DNA of 64,000 nucleotides, from the NCBI RefSeq assembly GCF_014633365.1, contig NC_068347.1:30050116-30114115 (forward strand). Reading direction: 5' to 3'. The position numbers and the translations under genes were made by a program. The number at the start of each line of letters is the position of its first letter. The first letter of the stretch is position 1. This document shows, in pieces, positions 1 to 12,475 of this stretch. Under the pieces are notes generated by a model. It did no database searches. It saw only the letters and a program-made list of their open reading frames with translations, and was not told the DNA's origin. Source of the stretch: Diospyros lotus. Taxonomy: Eukaryota; Streptophyta; Magnoliopsida; Ericales; Ebenaceae.

Positions 1-3000
1 TTGCAGTATAATTAAAGAAAGGGTAGTTCAAGCCTGAAGTCGTTCAGGATTGGATCTGTCTAATGAAAATTGCAAGGATCAAACCTTCCACAGGCCTATC
101 CAGTAACGAGAATTTCAAGACTATAATTCTTTTTCTTTGTTTCAGTTCAGAGAAGGAGAAAATTTTATCAAAGTTACAATGAAGATGTTCTATTAAGATG
201 AGATGGCATACCACTGACAGTTCGACAACGAAGAAATAGAAGAATGAGCTAATCACCACGAGCATCACAACATCCTCCATGACCCTGCATAAAACATGCA
301 AGAATATCTTTAAGAAATTTGATATATATTGTTGTATCTTGTTATCATGGAATAGTTCTAGGACAAGTGATGACATGTGATCGTACTAGAACAATTCTTA
401 CATCAAATCTTGGATTCTACTCTAGTTATATGTGTTCGGTCCGTTTTTTATATTCAAGGTGAACTCTTGTTCTGTGTATTATGGTGTTCTTTAAGTTCTT
501 TAGTATGCCTCCATGCAAGCTTCATTCCACATGAGAGGCAGTGGTAGTGGTACAGAGCTTAATATACATCGTTTGACCTATCTGTAGCTTTCTGGACAAG
601 TAGTATCCTGTGTGTTCAAAGGCCCTACACGCACTCAAGCACAAAGACCTTCCAGGTCTTAAGCACAAAGCGCAAAGCGCAAGTGCATGCTCAAATGAGA
701 CAAAGTGAAAATGTTAGCAAAAATAAAGAGGTAATATAACAATTACAACTAAATTATTAGATAATTACTGCCCAGACAAAAATTCATGCTAAAAGTGAAC
801 AAAAGAGGATCTTTTAATTCATTTTCAATGTTTTAGCCTAGATTAAGAAAGTCAACTTCATCCTTGGAGTCATACTCTTCATCATCTTCCTCACCAAAGC
901 CATCTAATTGACTTCTTCAACAAAAACTGGCTGTGAACTCGAAGTTGAAGTTGGTGTTCCAGTTGTCGCATCACATCCCTTCCTTCCAATATTAAATCTA
1001 GACTCTTAAACCTTAGTTATATTAGCAACAAAACACCCAAGCCAAAACAACACGACCACAAAAATACCTAATCAATCTGTTCTGCAGCACTCCAAGATAT
1101 TTATATAATAGATTAGTGCATTATGGTGTTCTAGAGTAGACAGTAACAACTCTCTCTCTCTCTCTCTCTCTCACTCACCGTGTAAAACAGTAAAAAATCA
1201 CAAAAAAAGGAGTGATCAAGCTTGCCTAGCATGCGCATAACAAAAAAGTTCTCGCTTTTAGCGCCTCAGCTGAACTAACTCATTTTCTCTTTCGTTAGAC
1301 AAGAAAAAGCAGAACTACTCTTTGTGATTTTTCGGACTTAAGGTCGCTTTAAGTGCATTTTAAACAACACTGGTGGTATCCACCAAAATTTACTTTAAAA
1401 TCAAGCATAAATATGAGCAAAACAAGCTAGACTGAATCCGTGACCAATACTTCTTGTTAGTAGCATAGTTGATTACTGATTTTTATAAATTTCTTTTCCC
1501 ATAGCAGCAAATAACTACATAATTCAGCTGACTTCAAGCAGGCATCGTTCAGCTGACTTTTGATGAATGAAGACAGCACCTTAAGGTACTCAGTTGATAA
1601 TAAAGATCTACCGAGACTTAAATTTAAACAAAAAATAATAATAAAACTAGCTACAGCATGACATTAAATTCTCACAGAACAGAATTGTTCAGCAAGTAAA
1701 TCATCAAGACATCGTCATTCATGCTTTATGGCATCAGGAGAAACTTTGCACATTACTTTAACTCACCTCATTATTTCTAAATGCTCAGCAAAGAGAAACC
1801 TTGATTCTAGAGCTTGAACTAACCCCGTCTGCAAGAACAGCCATAAAAAAAACACAATATGTGTAGCGACAGACAAATTATAAAAAAAGAACTCCAAATG
1901 TAACCAAGTAAAGCTGACAATAACCAGTGCTGTACTAAGATAACGAATAAGAAAAGTTAAGACATTGGCTACCATAGATGAGATGAACCTGCTTTAACTC
2001 AGAAAGCAGGGAGTTCTCAACAAGCAATCTACATATAGCCAGTTCACTAGCTGTGACTAAAGGACATGAAGCCTCTTTTGTCTAACAGGTATACTTAAAA
2101 AATTCAAGGGAAAAGTGAAGCACTTAATCGCCCATCATGCCATATAATGAGCATTGACCCCAGAAAGCATATATGTGAGCCCCTTTGCCACCAAAGTGCA
2201 TAAAATAATTTCCACATTTCACACCAAGTGATGAGAAGATCAACGTACGTTCGGTGTACTTGCTGAAACAGGTGCAGAAACAGAAGGGGACAAGTTTGAT
2301 GCAGGCCTGACCAGTGCCAAAACAGGAGTTTCTAGGACTTCCTCAAGCTCTGAATTTAAGAGAGGCGTTCTGTCAAGATTACCCTGCATGCAATGAACAT
2401 TTCAAAAACCAAAGAAGTTAGAAGCTCACCAAGACCATCCAAGGATTGGAAATTAATGTTAAGCATATTAAACAAGTGATCCAAAACCCAGAATGCAATA
2501 AACCTTTTCCACTACGAATACTTCCAAAACTTCTGGGTCTAGGAGGTATTTGGAGAGAGAGATCAGGATGACTTGTTCCTGAATTGATTAACCATTAAAC
2601 ATTTCTGGAGTGAAGTGGTAGTGACTTATTTGGATATGCTATGTCTCTTTGGGTATCAAATTGGGATACCTCTTTGAAGAGGTTAATACTTTCATTTCTA
2701 AAGAATAGAAAATTGAAAAGATTTTCCATATTGTTCACTTGAAAATGAATCCTTACATAAACAAATCAGTAATAAATAATAAAATGTAATTGCATTTGCA
2801 TAATATTGGCGCTTCCAGGAACGGATGCCGTACTAAAAAATTTGTGAGAATCACTGCTAGAAAAATACTTTAGATATAATCAAATAGTCAGAAAAGACAT
2901 TCTGGAAAGATTGAACAAAGAGAAGCAGGAAACTTAAAATAGAAAATTCTGGTACTTTGTAATGAACCATTTAAACCTAATCTCATTTGAAACAGAAGGC

Positions 3001-3740
3001 AAGAATACCTTTAAACTATAAACAGCTCAGAAGTATAACATGATCTATGAAGTCGGACCACCATATACAGAATATCGAAGAATAAATAAAATGAACACTA
3101 AACAGACAGTTTCTGCTTGACAAAGCTTATGAACAGATGCATTATATATCTATTCTACTATACAAGCAAGAACTCATATTGTTTCCAACTATTGAAACTC
3201 TGTCAAGATTTTGTTTCCCAAAACACTGTTCAATTCATTAATTAATTATCCAGTTTCTCCGTCAGCACACTACACACATAGTATTACCTCCAACAGCTAT
3301 CTCATAGTGTCAATAACTATCTAAAACTATCTTTTTCGGGATAAATTATAATCATTTATTTACTTGCATGAAATCAATTATTTTTTATTAAAATACAACA
3401 AAAATAAAAAGGAAACACCCAAAAATTTATTTATCGGTAATACTATTTTTACACAGAATTTGTAGACTCCTTGGTACACTCAAGAAATTAGTAGTACATT
3501 TACAAGGACTTCATAATATTTGAAAATGAGTTGACAAATTTTGTGAAGAAATGTCACTAATTTCTTAAGTGTACAAAGTACAAATTATGTATGGAAATAG
3601 CATTACCATATATTTATATTTGTGTTTGTACAATCATTTATTTACATATACATGCTGACCCCTTGTGTGTGGAGAGAGAGAGAAACCTGGCGAGCATCAT
3701 CTTCTGGAGGAGAATTGGTGATTTCGTCAGATGCTTGCAT
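1..3740 (-). pseudogene. RING-CH membrane E3 ligase gene, copy A (degenerate, runs off window)
   Basis: This is the most decayed of three tandem minus-strand copies. The first exon is recognisable at 3687-3740 (starts MQASDE, donor CAG|GT). The second exon (about 2246-2385) keeps only its ends: it lost roughly 65 codons after its start and also the block upstream of the conserved ASNLSPSVS segment. The third and fourth exons are fused at about 1768-1828. A deletion joins the VQA part of exon 3 directly to the last codons of the RING exon (EIMR, then GTGAG donor). All eight zinc ligands are therefore gone. The fifth exon, encoding a membrane segment, lies at about 220-290 (+ coordinates), and any further 3' exons lie left of the window. 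I call it a pseudogene because the RING-CH domain is absent. A short expressed membrane protein cannot be excluded. Confidence 0.75.
605..1375. mobile_element. Insertion in the RING-CH intron, shared by copies A and B
   Basis: This block lies in the intron between the RING exon and the next exon. The counterpart in copy B is about 8270-9290. Copy C joins the two flanking sequences directly near 17460. Both ends carry similar short sequence (GTATCC). The termini resemble each other in inverted orientation, with tracts such as CAAAGCGC on one side and GCGCTTTT on the other. It also holds a (CT)n run at about 1151-1172. I infer a non-autonomous DNA transposon, but the exact ends are not resolved. 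Confidence 0.45.
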
Positions 3741-5040
3741 TGTTTTGCCTCTTCTTCTAACTGGGTATTCCTGTTCCCCACATTTTCCAAAAAAAATGAA
3801 GTAGCAATTTATGAGAGTATTGAAGAAGATAAAGGTTGAATTGGGTGTGATTGAAGTGACCACACCCAAAAGGGATACATTTGATCACAGAGAGAGAGAG
3901 GGGGGGGAATGGATTGATTGGGAAACTATGGCCTAGCAGTGTGGTGTCATGTGGTGCCTTGCCCACAAGATGACACGAAAAGCATTTGTCAGCAAAGGCC
4001 AGCGGCCCCTCTCTCCTTTCGACGCCCCCCTTCCTCTCTGTCTCTGCAGTTGCCTCTATGAGTGGTTTTGCTTTAGTTTGTTTTGGGCTTAATTCTTCAG
4101 GCACCATCAATTCCAACCCAATTTCACATAGTAATATTAAACCACATATTTCTCAAAATTGTCCATCTCAATTACATTCAGATAAACATTTTTAATGGTA
4201 CTAATCAAATTATTTGATGTTCTTATCTAATTTTAGGTAGCTAACATATACAGATTCAAATTGAGAGTTGTTTTTTTTTTTTGGGGCGGGGGGGGGGGGG
4301 GGGGATAATTTAGAATTTATGAAACAAAAGAAATAAAATTACAAAAATAAATTCCAAAGACCTTAGCTAGGGCACACCCCAAGCTAAACACCCTAAGTTA
4401 ATCTCTAACTTAGATCAAACTAACTAACAAAACACAAATGAAACATCAATAATTTAAAAACTAGCTAAAGAAAGCAATAAGCTTTTCATACACTCCTAAG
4501 GCAACTTCAACCTATCAAAAAGAACCCTACTTTGAAAAGAATCTGTAAATATCATAGAAACAAGTTGATCCCTAGCCAACTTAAGAATTCGATTGGACAA
4601 AACAGTTCTCATCATATGTTAAAGAATCGACCATTCCTTTTACCTAAATAAATCGAAAGTAGTATATCTAGAATAAGCCTATAACAAATCATCCAAATTG
4701 ATCTACAATGCCATCTAGAAGCTGTCCAAGTGACTCTTTCCAACAGCTAATAGAAAAAGTCTGCTCCCCGACATATTTCCAAAGGCGAATTTAAGTGGGG
4801 TAAGCAGGGGGCATGCCCCCACTAAATGCTATATAACACTCTTAGGACTCATTTGGTTCACTGGCACGGATATGGATCTAGAGGAATGAGAATGCAAATG
4901 GGATTGAAATGACATGACCATCCCATTTCATTGTCTTGTTTGGTATAATCAGTAATGAAATGACCACTCCATTCCATTTTGTTATGTTTGGCACACTAAA
5001 CCTAGATGGAATGGAATGAAAAAATAAATCTATGAAAACA
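3741..5040. other. Upstream region of copy A
   Basis: No gene was found here. The part from 3741 to about 4850 matches the upstream region of copy B (about 12476-13650): GA-rich 5' leader, then a shared block around 4319-4790. It also has a poly-G run at about 4288-4303. A short stretch at about 4786-4835 (GGCGAATTTAAG ... GCCCCCACTAAAT) resembles the end of the hAT-type MITE at 56927-57111 and is probably a scrap of that family. Confidence 0.5.
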
Positions 5041-5600
5041 ACGGCCTCAAACTAAGAATTATAATAAAATATTTTTTTTATTTTTCGATGATACTAAAAT
5101 ATTATTTTTCTTTCTTTGGATGTTAATAAAATGTTATTTTTATTTTTGGTTGTTGATAAAATGTTAATTTTATTTTTGGGAGTTATTAAAATATTAATTT
5201 TATTTTTAGGAGTGTTAATAAAATATTATATTTATTTTTGGGTGCTAACAAAATATTAATGTTATAATTTTAGTACCCATAAAATATTATTTCATTTTTT
5301 GATGGTAAATCAAATGATTAATAATATATTTTTTTGGTGAGAATTGAATATTATTTTTATTTCTTGGATGTCAATAAAATATTATTTTTATTTTTTGGTG
5401 TTAATAAAATATTTTTTACTTTTTGGTGTAAATAAAATATTATCTTTATTTTTAGGTGTAAATAAAATATTATTTTCCTTTTTGTGAGTGTTCATAACAT
5501 ATTGTTTTTTAGGTGTTCATAAAATTTTTTTTGGGTCTTCAATAGAATATTATTTTAATTTTTTGTATGTTAATAGAATACTATATTTATTTCTAGGTGT
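5040..5600. repeat. AT-rich tandem array (minisatellite-like)
   Basis: About twelve diverged units of roughly 35-55 bp repeat the pattern AATAAAATATTA, then TTTTATTTTTGGGTG, then GTT. They separate the upstream block of copy A from the 3' part of copy B. There is no coding potential. Confidence 0.7.
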
Positions 5601-5714
5601 CAATGAGCAATCACTATGATTGTTGATGCTGGGGCAAAATGGTCAAAAGGATCATTTAGCCCAAGTTCTCACACCAATTATCATTATTCAATCCAGAATA
5701 CAGGGAAATTTAAC

Positions 5715-5930
5715 TTTCTTTATGGCAGAATATAAAGATAAAAATTGTTAGCTTTATTGTGTTGTACATAGTTATGTGTTTTCCTTTGTTGAACCTAACA
5801 GTGTGTTTACCTTAGTTGTATCTTGTTGAATTGTATATATATACACCTGATTGTGAATAAAATATTAAACACTTTTCTTTTCCTCAAAATATTAAACACC
5901 ATTTTTATGGCAGAATACAGAGATAAAAAT
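5715..5930. repeat. Small LTR-like unit flanked by a repeated 27-bp sequence
   Basis: The sequence around TTTATGGCAGAATA recurs at about 5719-5745 and 5902-5930. It brackets a TGTTAG ... TAAACA unit of about 150 bp with an AATAAA-like stretch. It may be a solo LTR or TRIM remnant or a local duplication. Assignment is weak. Confidence 0.3.
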
Positions 5931-6339
5931 AAAATGTAAAGAAACAAATCGTACGATAACAATTTAAAGACTGGTAGAAATATAACTCACCGAGAAATGG
6001 AAGAGGAAAATAATTGTAGCCACGAGTGCAAATTGAAGAGCTGCATATGTCCATATATAGTTGATCGCTGCTGCATATTAAACAAGTTATGATCAAGCAG
6101 GTTATGCCACTCAAAAAACAAAGTGTGTGTTTTTCAGAGAATTGATTGTACCAAGTAGGATCACAAATGTAGATGACAAAAGGTCCAAGGTAACAGCACA
6201 GGCCAGAGCAATCACCATCACTTCATTTTGCATGTCACCAACCTACAAAATGGGTAGGCATAAAATAAAAAACTACATACTCCGCTGAATTTTAATGTAA
6301 AAAAATGGAATAAAAGCATTGGCAATGGGGCCAGCCATC

Positions 6340-7000
6340 TTCCTTTTCTACTCATTATGAGAATTAAAAAGCACATTCTTTTTGTAGGTACCCACTCACT
6401 TAGGTCCAAGGTCACTCAACCTTGATCCACTTGTATGGGTGTAACCTTGACCCACTTGCAAGAGTCTCTAAGGTCACTCAATCTCAACCCACTCACTCAG
6501 ATTCAAATCCTTGGCATTCCCTTCCTCTTGATTGAGGGAGACCCTTCCTTGACCAAGCAAACAAGTAACCAAAGTTACTTAGGCATTTAGAATCCTTGAG
6601 AACAACCTTCAAGTGTTCCCTCTCATTTAAGCTACTAAGGTATTGTGGTTTGGTGGCTAGAAACTACAAGCTTGTCACAGGTTTGATCCTGCTTGAGTTA
6701 CTTTTGCCCATGACCAATTGGGGAGAGAGATAGGGTATCCAAATGATTCCCTACAGAGGGAGCAGCTCTGCCACCAAACATTCTACAACCTTCTCCAATC
6801 TCATCCAGATTTTACAGGATTTCATAATGACCAGAGTTTGGCTTATTTGTGGGAAGGTTGTCAGCACTCCTCCCCTAGTCACTTATAAATTGGTAGATGG
6901 GTCAGTAGAGGGGTCAACAGAAGATCAACCTGCTGTAATTCTAATTCTCTCTGAACCCTCCTCCAGACTGCTTCAGTCTCCCTAAAACCTCATCATAAAA
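6340..7000. mobile_element. Old intronic insertion, also present in copy C at about 15660-16330
   Basis: A stretch of about 650 bp in the intron between E5 and E6 is closely similar between copies B and C. It includes the phrases CCAAGCAAACAAG, GCTAGAAACTACAAGC and ACTTATAAATTGG. It has no ORF matching a known protein. It was present before the duplication that separated B from C and is probably a transposon or LTR remnant. Family unknown. Confidence 0.4.
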
Positions 7001-8584
7001 AAAAAAAAAAAAAAAGCACGCACACAAAAACCCTGCTTGCATGAAATATTCATAATAATTTGGCCTACTGACTGCAATGCTCTTGAGTTTGAATTGGACC
7101 AGTAAACTTGACATTCTTTGGTTCGACATTTTATGTACTAGCTATCACAGGATTTATGACTAAACTAAACAAGATATGGGTGAGAGGTGTCACTAATCTA
7201 TAAAACATCAAGTGGGAAGAATTGGCAAGAAAGCAAAGCAAGTACAAGTTTTGACACTAGCAAATAGATGCAACAGGTACATTGGGAGGTCTTCAGCATA
7301 ACACTTTTAAGGCCAGCAGTTGAGGTAGAAAAGGAATGCTGATCACTGTCCATGGAAATGATTTAGTTGACGGTTAAAAGAAATAATGTTTTGTTTCCAC
7401 AACCCCCGTAAAACCTCTTTTCATTCCTTTTTATCTATTTTAGAGGGGATTGGGAATCCAAAATTCTGCTCCTTGAGATAAGTTCCCCTTTGGAGTATGG
7501 CTCACACAGGATAGTTCACTATCCATGGAGATGATTCAGTTGACTGCTAAAAAAAAAAATGCTTTGCTTCATAACCCCCTTAAAACCTCTTTTCATTCCT
7601 TTTTCTTTAGAGGGGATTGGGAATCCAAAATTCTGCTCTTAAGATAAGTTCCTCTTTGAAATTTGGCTTACACAAAGGATAGTTCAAGCCAAAAGTCATT
7701 CAGGATTGAATCTGTCTAATGAAAAATTGCAAGCATTGAACCTTCCACCGACCTATACAGTAACCATAATTCAAGACTATATTTCATTTTTTGGTTTCAG
7801 ATGAGAGAAGCAGAAGTTTCTAGCACACAAGAAGTGTAACTGAAGTTACAATGAAGATTCTATTAAGGTGAGATGGCATACCAGTGGCTGCTCAAGCAAG
7901 CAGAAATAGCAGAATGAGCTAATCACCATGGGCGTCACAAAGTACTCCAAGACACTGCATTAAACAATGTGCAAGAATAGCTTTAAAAAATTTGATATAT
8001 ATTGTTGTATCTCATTATCATGGATTAAATTTTAGGACAAGTGATGACTTAGCATGGTATTAGAGCATTTCTTCCAGTAAATCCTGGATTTAACTCTGAT
8101 AATATGTGTTTGGTCATATTTTTTTGTATGCATGGTGAAGTTTTGGTGCTCCTCAAGTTGTTTTTATGCTTCCATGCAAGCTTGGTTGCACAAGAGAGGC
8201 AGTGCTAAAAAGCTTAATATATAGCTTTTGGCCTTTTCTCTAACAATTTAAGCTTTCTGGATAACTTGCATCCAGTGTTCTTAAAGGCTCTACATGCACT
8301 CAAGCGAAAAGGCCTTCTAGAGCTTTAGCGCCAAGCACAAGCTCGTGCTCAATCGAAACAAAGTACAAATGTTGGATAAAATAAAGAGAGAATATACTAA
8401 CTGCAACTAAATTACTAGATAATTCTGTAAAGACAAAAATTCATGCCCAAAGAGAACAAAAGAGGGTCTTTTAATTCATTTTCAATGACTTAGTCTAGAG
8501 TTAAGAAAGTCATCTTCATCATTGGAGTCATAGTTCTCATCATTTTCCTCATCAATGTTATCAAATTGTTACTCACCATCTAAT

Positions 8585-8873
8585 CTAAAAGCTTAAACTA
8601 GTAGATAGAGGGTTAACTTTACCTTTTATATTATTACTCTTACCCTCGACATGCACCCTCACATGTGGCCAGGCTTTACTGTATAACTGATCTAAACACG
8701 TGCAACTATTTAAATATTAAGTTAGCAGTGAGGTTTGAACTTAGGACATTTGTCTACTTTGATATCATATTAAATTATTAACTATCGTCTCATCTAAAAG
8801 ACTAAGCTAGTAGATAGAGAGTTAACTTATCATTTTGTATTATTATTTTTACTCTCAACAAGTGTCATCTAAT
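8585..8873. mobile_element. Insertion specific to copy B, flanked by an 8-bp repeat
   Basis: About 289 bp interrupts sequence that is continuous in copy A. It is flanked on both sides by CATCTAAT (8577-8584 and 8866-8873, the second copy at the inner edge of the boundary). Inside, a motif around AAGACTAAGCTAGTAGATAGAG and AGTTAACTT occurs twice, so the element has similar terminal parts. I infer a non-autonomous element. Confidence 0.45.
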
Positions 8874-11800
8874 TAACTCCTTCAACCAAAACTAGCTGGG
8901 AACTAAAAGTTGAAGTCAGTGTTCCAGTTGTAGCTCTTGCTTCTAATATAACTCTTCACCTCTAGTTATATTAGCAATAACACCCCGTGTGAAAAAATCA
9001 TGACCAAATGCTGACTCAATCTCTTCCACAGCACTCTAAGATATTTATATAATAGATGGATGCGTTCTGGTGTACGGGATAGACAGTAACAACTATTTTG
9101 TCTATTGTAGAACAGTAAAAATAAATAAATAAGCTCATGTTGCACTTAACAAAAGAGCACACTCTTTCACAGCTTAAGCTGGGCTTTCTCATTTGCTCTT
9201 CGCTTTGACAAGAAAAGTCAGAACTGGCTTTGCACTTTATTGTAGCTTAATCTCGCTTACATGCACTTTTAACAGCATCAGTGGAATCCACCAAAATGTA
9301 CTTAAAAACAAGTATAAGAATGAGGAATACAAACTAAATTGAATCCATGAGCAGTACTTCTTGTCAGTAACATAGTTGACTAATGATTTTGAACAACTGT
9401 GTTTCCTACGCCAACAAATATGTTGAAGCAGGCGCCATTCAGCCGACTTTTGATAAATGAAGACAGCAGCATAAGGTAATCAGTTGATAATAAAGATCGA
9501 TTGAGACTTAAATTTATACCCAAAAAAACAGCTACAGCATGATGTTAGATTTTTCACCGACTTAACTGCATTAATATGGAACAGGATTGTTCAGCAAATA
9601 AATTATCAGAACAGCATCATTCATGCTTTATGGCACCAGGTGAAACTTTGCACCTTACTTTTTACTCACCTCACCATTTCTGGATTCAAATTCTGTTGAT
9701 TATGGTCCAATGTATTGTTTCTTTGCATGGACGTTGGTGGTTGAAGCAATATTACTGGCAAGTTGGAAACTTCTTGCCCACAAACATCGCATTGTTTATT
9801 GCCTCTCATGCTAAAACACTTTACAGCATGTTCTTCATGAATAAGTCTAAGGGCACCTTTGCAACTGTAATCCATCTAGAGTGTATTTCCTTTGTCACAT
9901 GCCATGTAACAGATCCTGCACATTGCTTCCTCTTCAGGAATCTTCTCACCATTCTCTTCCAATGGAACAGGAGTTATGTGATCTGACTTGCAAAGAAGTA
10001 AAGTTAGAAAAATAGGAGGCAAGAAAAAAATAAGAGATATAGTGATTACAACAATCAAAGAGACTATTTTAATGCTCAATGATGCAGTTATAAGATGGCC
10101 AGGTCTCCAAAGCCAAATCAACATCTGAAGTAGGCATAGCAACAAGTTGGGTACAGAATAGGTTTGCCATAACGCAACCCAATTCGGAATTGTAATTCCT
10201 CTCTCATACTTGCTTTGGATTTTGTCACAAAATCTCATCTCTTTCCTCTTTTTTTTTTTTGGCTCCTAGAATCCAGATCCACCTTTTTTTAAATTAAATG
10301 GGTTTTGAAGGTGCATGTTTGGCTCAAATACCTGATGGTAATAGGAAACTATTAAGATCATAAAATATATTATTCTTATATATTGAATATTTTAGCCTTA
10401 ACAAACATTTAGTAAGGTCATGTTGGGAAAGAAAGGTCATAGCCAAACCTAAAAGAGGTAAACCTCAGACAAATGACATCATGGTGAAAGGGCTTAGCTT
10501 TTTTTTTTTTTTCTGGGTAAGTGGAAGGGCATAGCTTTAGAAGTTTTATAAAGCAAGAGGAGCAAACAATACAAATGACATGGCATATTTGCATACCACA
10601 TACCGTCAACAGTATCCATTTGGCCATTTTCTTTATGGGCAGCAAAAGAAAATGATCTTACAATGACACAATTTCGTTCGTGGACAAAGAGATACCTAGA
10701 AACCGGAGCTTGAACTGACCCTATCTGCAATACAAGCAATAAATCAAATTACAATATGTGAAGACCACAGGCTACACAAAAAAAAAAAAAAAAAACTCCA
10801 AAAGTAATGCAATTAAAGCTGAGATTATTGATTTATGACACTAAGACAGAGTAAGAAAAATAAATGCATTGGCTACAATAGTTGAACAGAAGGTTTTTTT
10901 TATTTATCATAAACCAGAGTTCTCAACAAACAATCCACATATAACAATTCATGAGCCGTTAACTAAAGGTCATAAAGATGGCTTCTGCCATTGAGACATG
11001 AAGCTTATTTTGTTTAACGGGTATAATTTAACGAATTCAAGAGAAAAGTGAAGCATTTATCCACAGCATAATGTCGTATAGTAAGTATTGCCCCAACACC
11101 CCAAAAGCATATAACAACACAATTAAAATTGGATACTTTCTTTCAATTTCGAGTATTAAGATCATATTTACTTTTCCCAAAGTTTTACCAGTTAACATGT
11201 GGCCCGAACACAAATGCAGGGCAGTTGTCTAACATAGTTTCCTGCAATCAACATCTAAGAGAGCCCCTTGGCCAACAAAGACCATAAAACAATTTCAACA
11301 TTTCAAACAAAGTGATGAGAAGATCAACAAGTGTGGAAACAGAAGGGCACAGGTTTGATGCAGGTTCAATTTAGGAGGGGTTATTTCACCATCACATTCT
11401 GTGAACTTCTTCAAGCTAAAAGCCCAAAGAAAGCCCCAAGATTTAAGTACCACCATTCATAGCATCTTAAGACAGCAATAAGACTTTTCCACTATGGCTA
11501 CTTCCAGAACCTATGGATCTAGGAGGTATTTGAAGAGAGTGATCTGAGCAACTTGTTCCCAAATTTACGACTTTGCCAGTGGGAATTTAAGTTTCAAGAT
11601 CACCTTGCATGCAAGGAACATTTCCAAACCAAAGAAGTTAGAAGCTCATCAAGACCATCCAAATACAGTAAATGTGTGTTAAAAATACTATACTAGTGGT
11701 CCAAAACCCAGAATTCTCATTCCAATTACTACTTGATTAACCATTTAACATTTCTGGAGTGGACAGGTAGTGACTTATTTGGATAAGTCATGTCATTTTC

Positions 11801-12367
11801 AAATTGGGATGCCTCTTTGAAAAGTTTAATGTGATACTTTGTTTTGTAAAAGATGCCAAATTGAAAAGATTTCCCCTGTCGTTCAATTGAAAATGAATCC
11901 TCCTTAAGTAAACAAATTAGTAAAATAATAATATGGTAATAAATTATACAAAAGGTAATTCCATTGCATATTATTGGCTCTTCCAGGAAAGGATGTCTTA
12001 CTCCAATTTGTGAGAACCACTGTTTCATGTCCAATGCTGCTATGCATAAAATCACTTGGAAAATAATGCACTTCACATCAAAATACTTTACATACAGTTA
12101 AAGTAAATAGTCTGATAAGAAATGAAAGAAAAATTGCACGAAGAGAAGCAAGAAACTTAAAAGTAAAAAATTCCTCCACTTCACAACTAGCCTTTTAAGC
12201 CTAATCTCATTTGAAACAGAAGATAAGAACAGCTGCAAACCCTAAACAGCTCAGAAGTAAAATATGATCCACAACATTGGACCAACAAATAGAGAAATCC
12301 AGAAATAAATAACATAAACACGCAACAGAGACAGATTCTGCTTGACAAGGAATATCAACAGATGCAT

Positions 12368-12406
<39 letters not shown>

Positions 12407-12475
12407 GAACCTGGGTAGCATCATCTTTTGGAGGAGAATTGGAGATTCCTTGAGATGCTTGATTTATTTTGCCTC

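Larger units (their letters stand above)
5991..12475 (-). pseudogene. RING-CH membrane E3 ligase gene, copy B (inactivated)
   Basis: The exons align in order with copy C: E1 about 12411-12475, E2 about 11340-11607, E3 about 10610-10736, E4 (RING) about 9670-9985, E5 about 7880-7970, E6 about 6150-6245, E7 5991-6070. The defects are direct. The ATG that starts copies A and C (MQAS) reads AAT here. E2 has lost about 100 bp, including the conserved SLPVTPAS block. In E4 the Lys codon before the third zinc ligand is TAG, that ligand Cys is Tyr, and the Cys after the ligand His is also His. No counterpart of copy C's last exon was found at 4,300-5,990. An upstream ATG (MGKENP) is open into E1 but would not bypass the RING stop. 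Confidence 0.8.
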
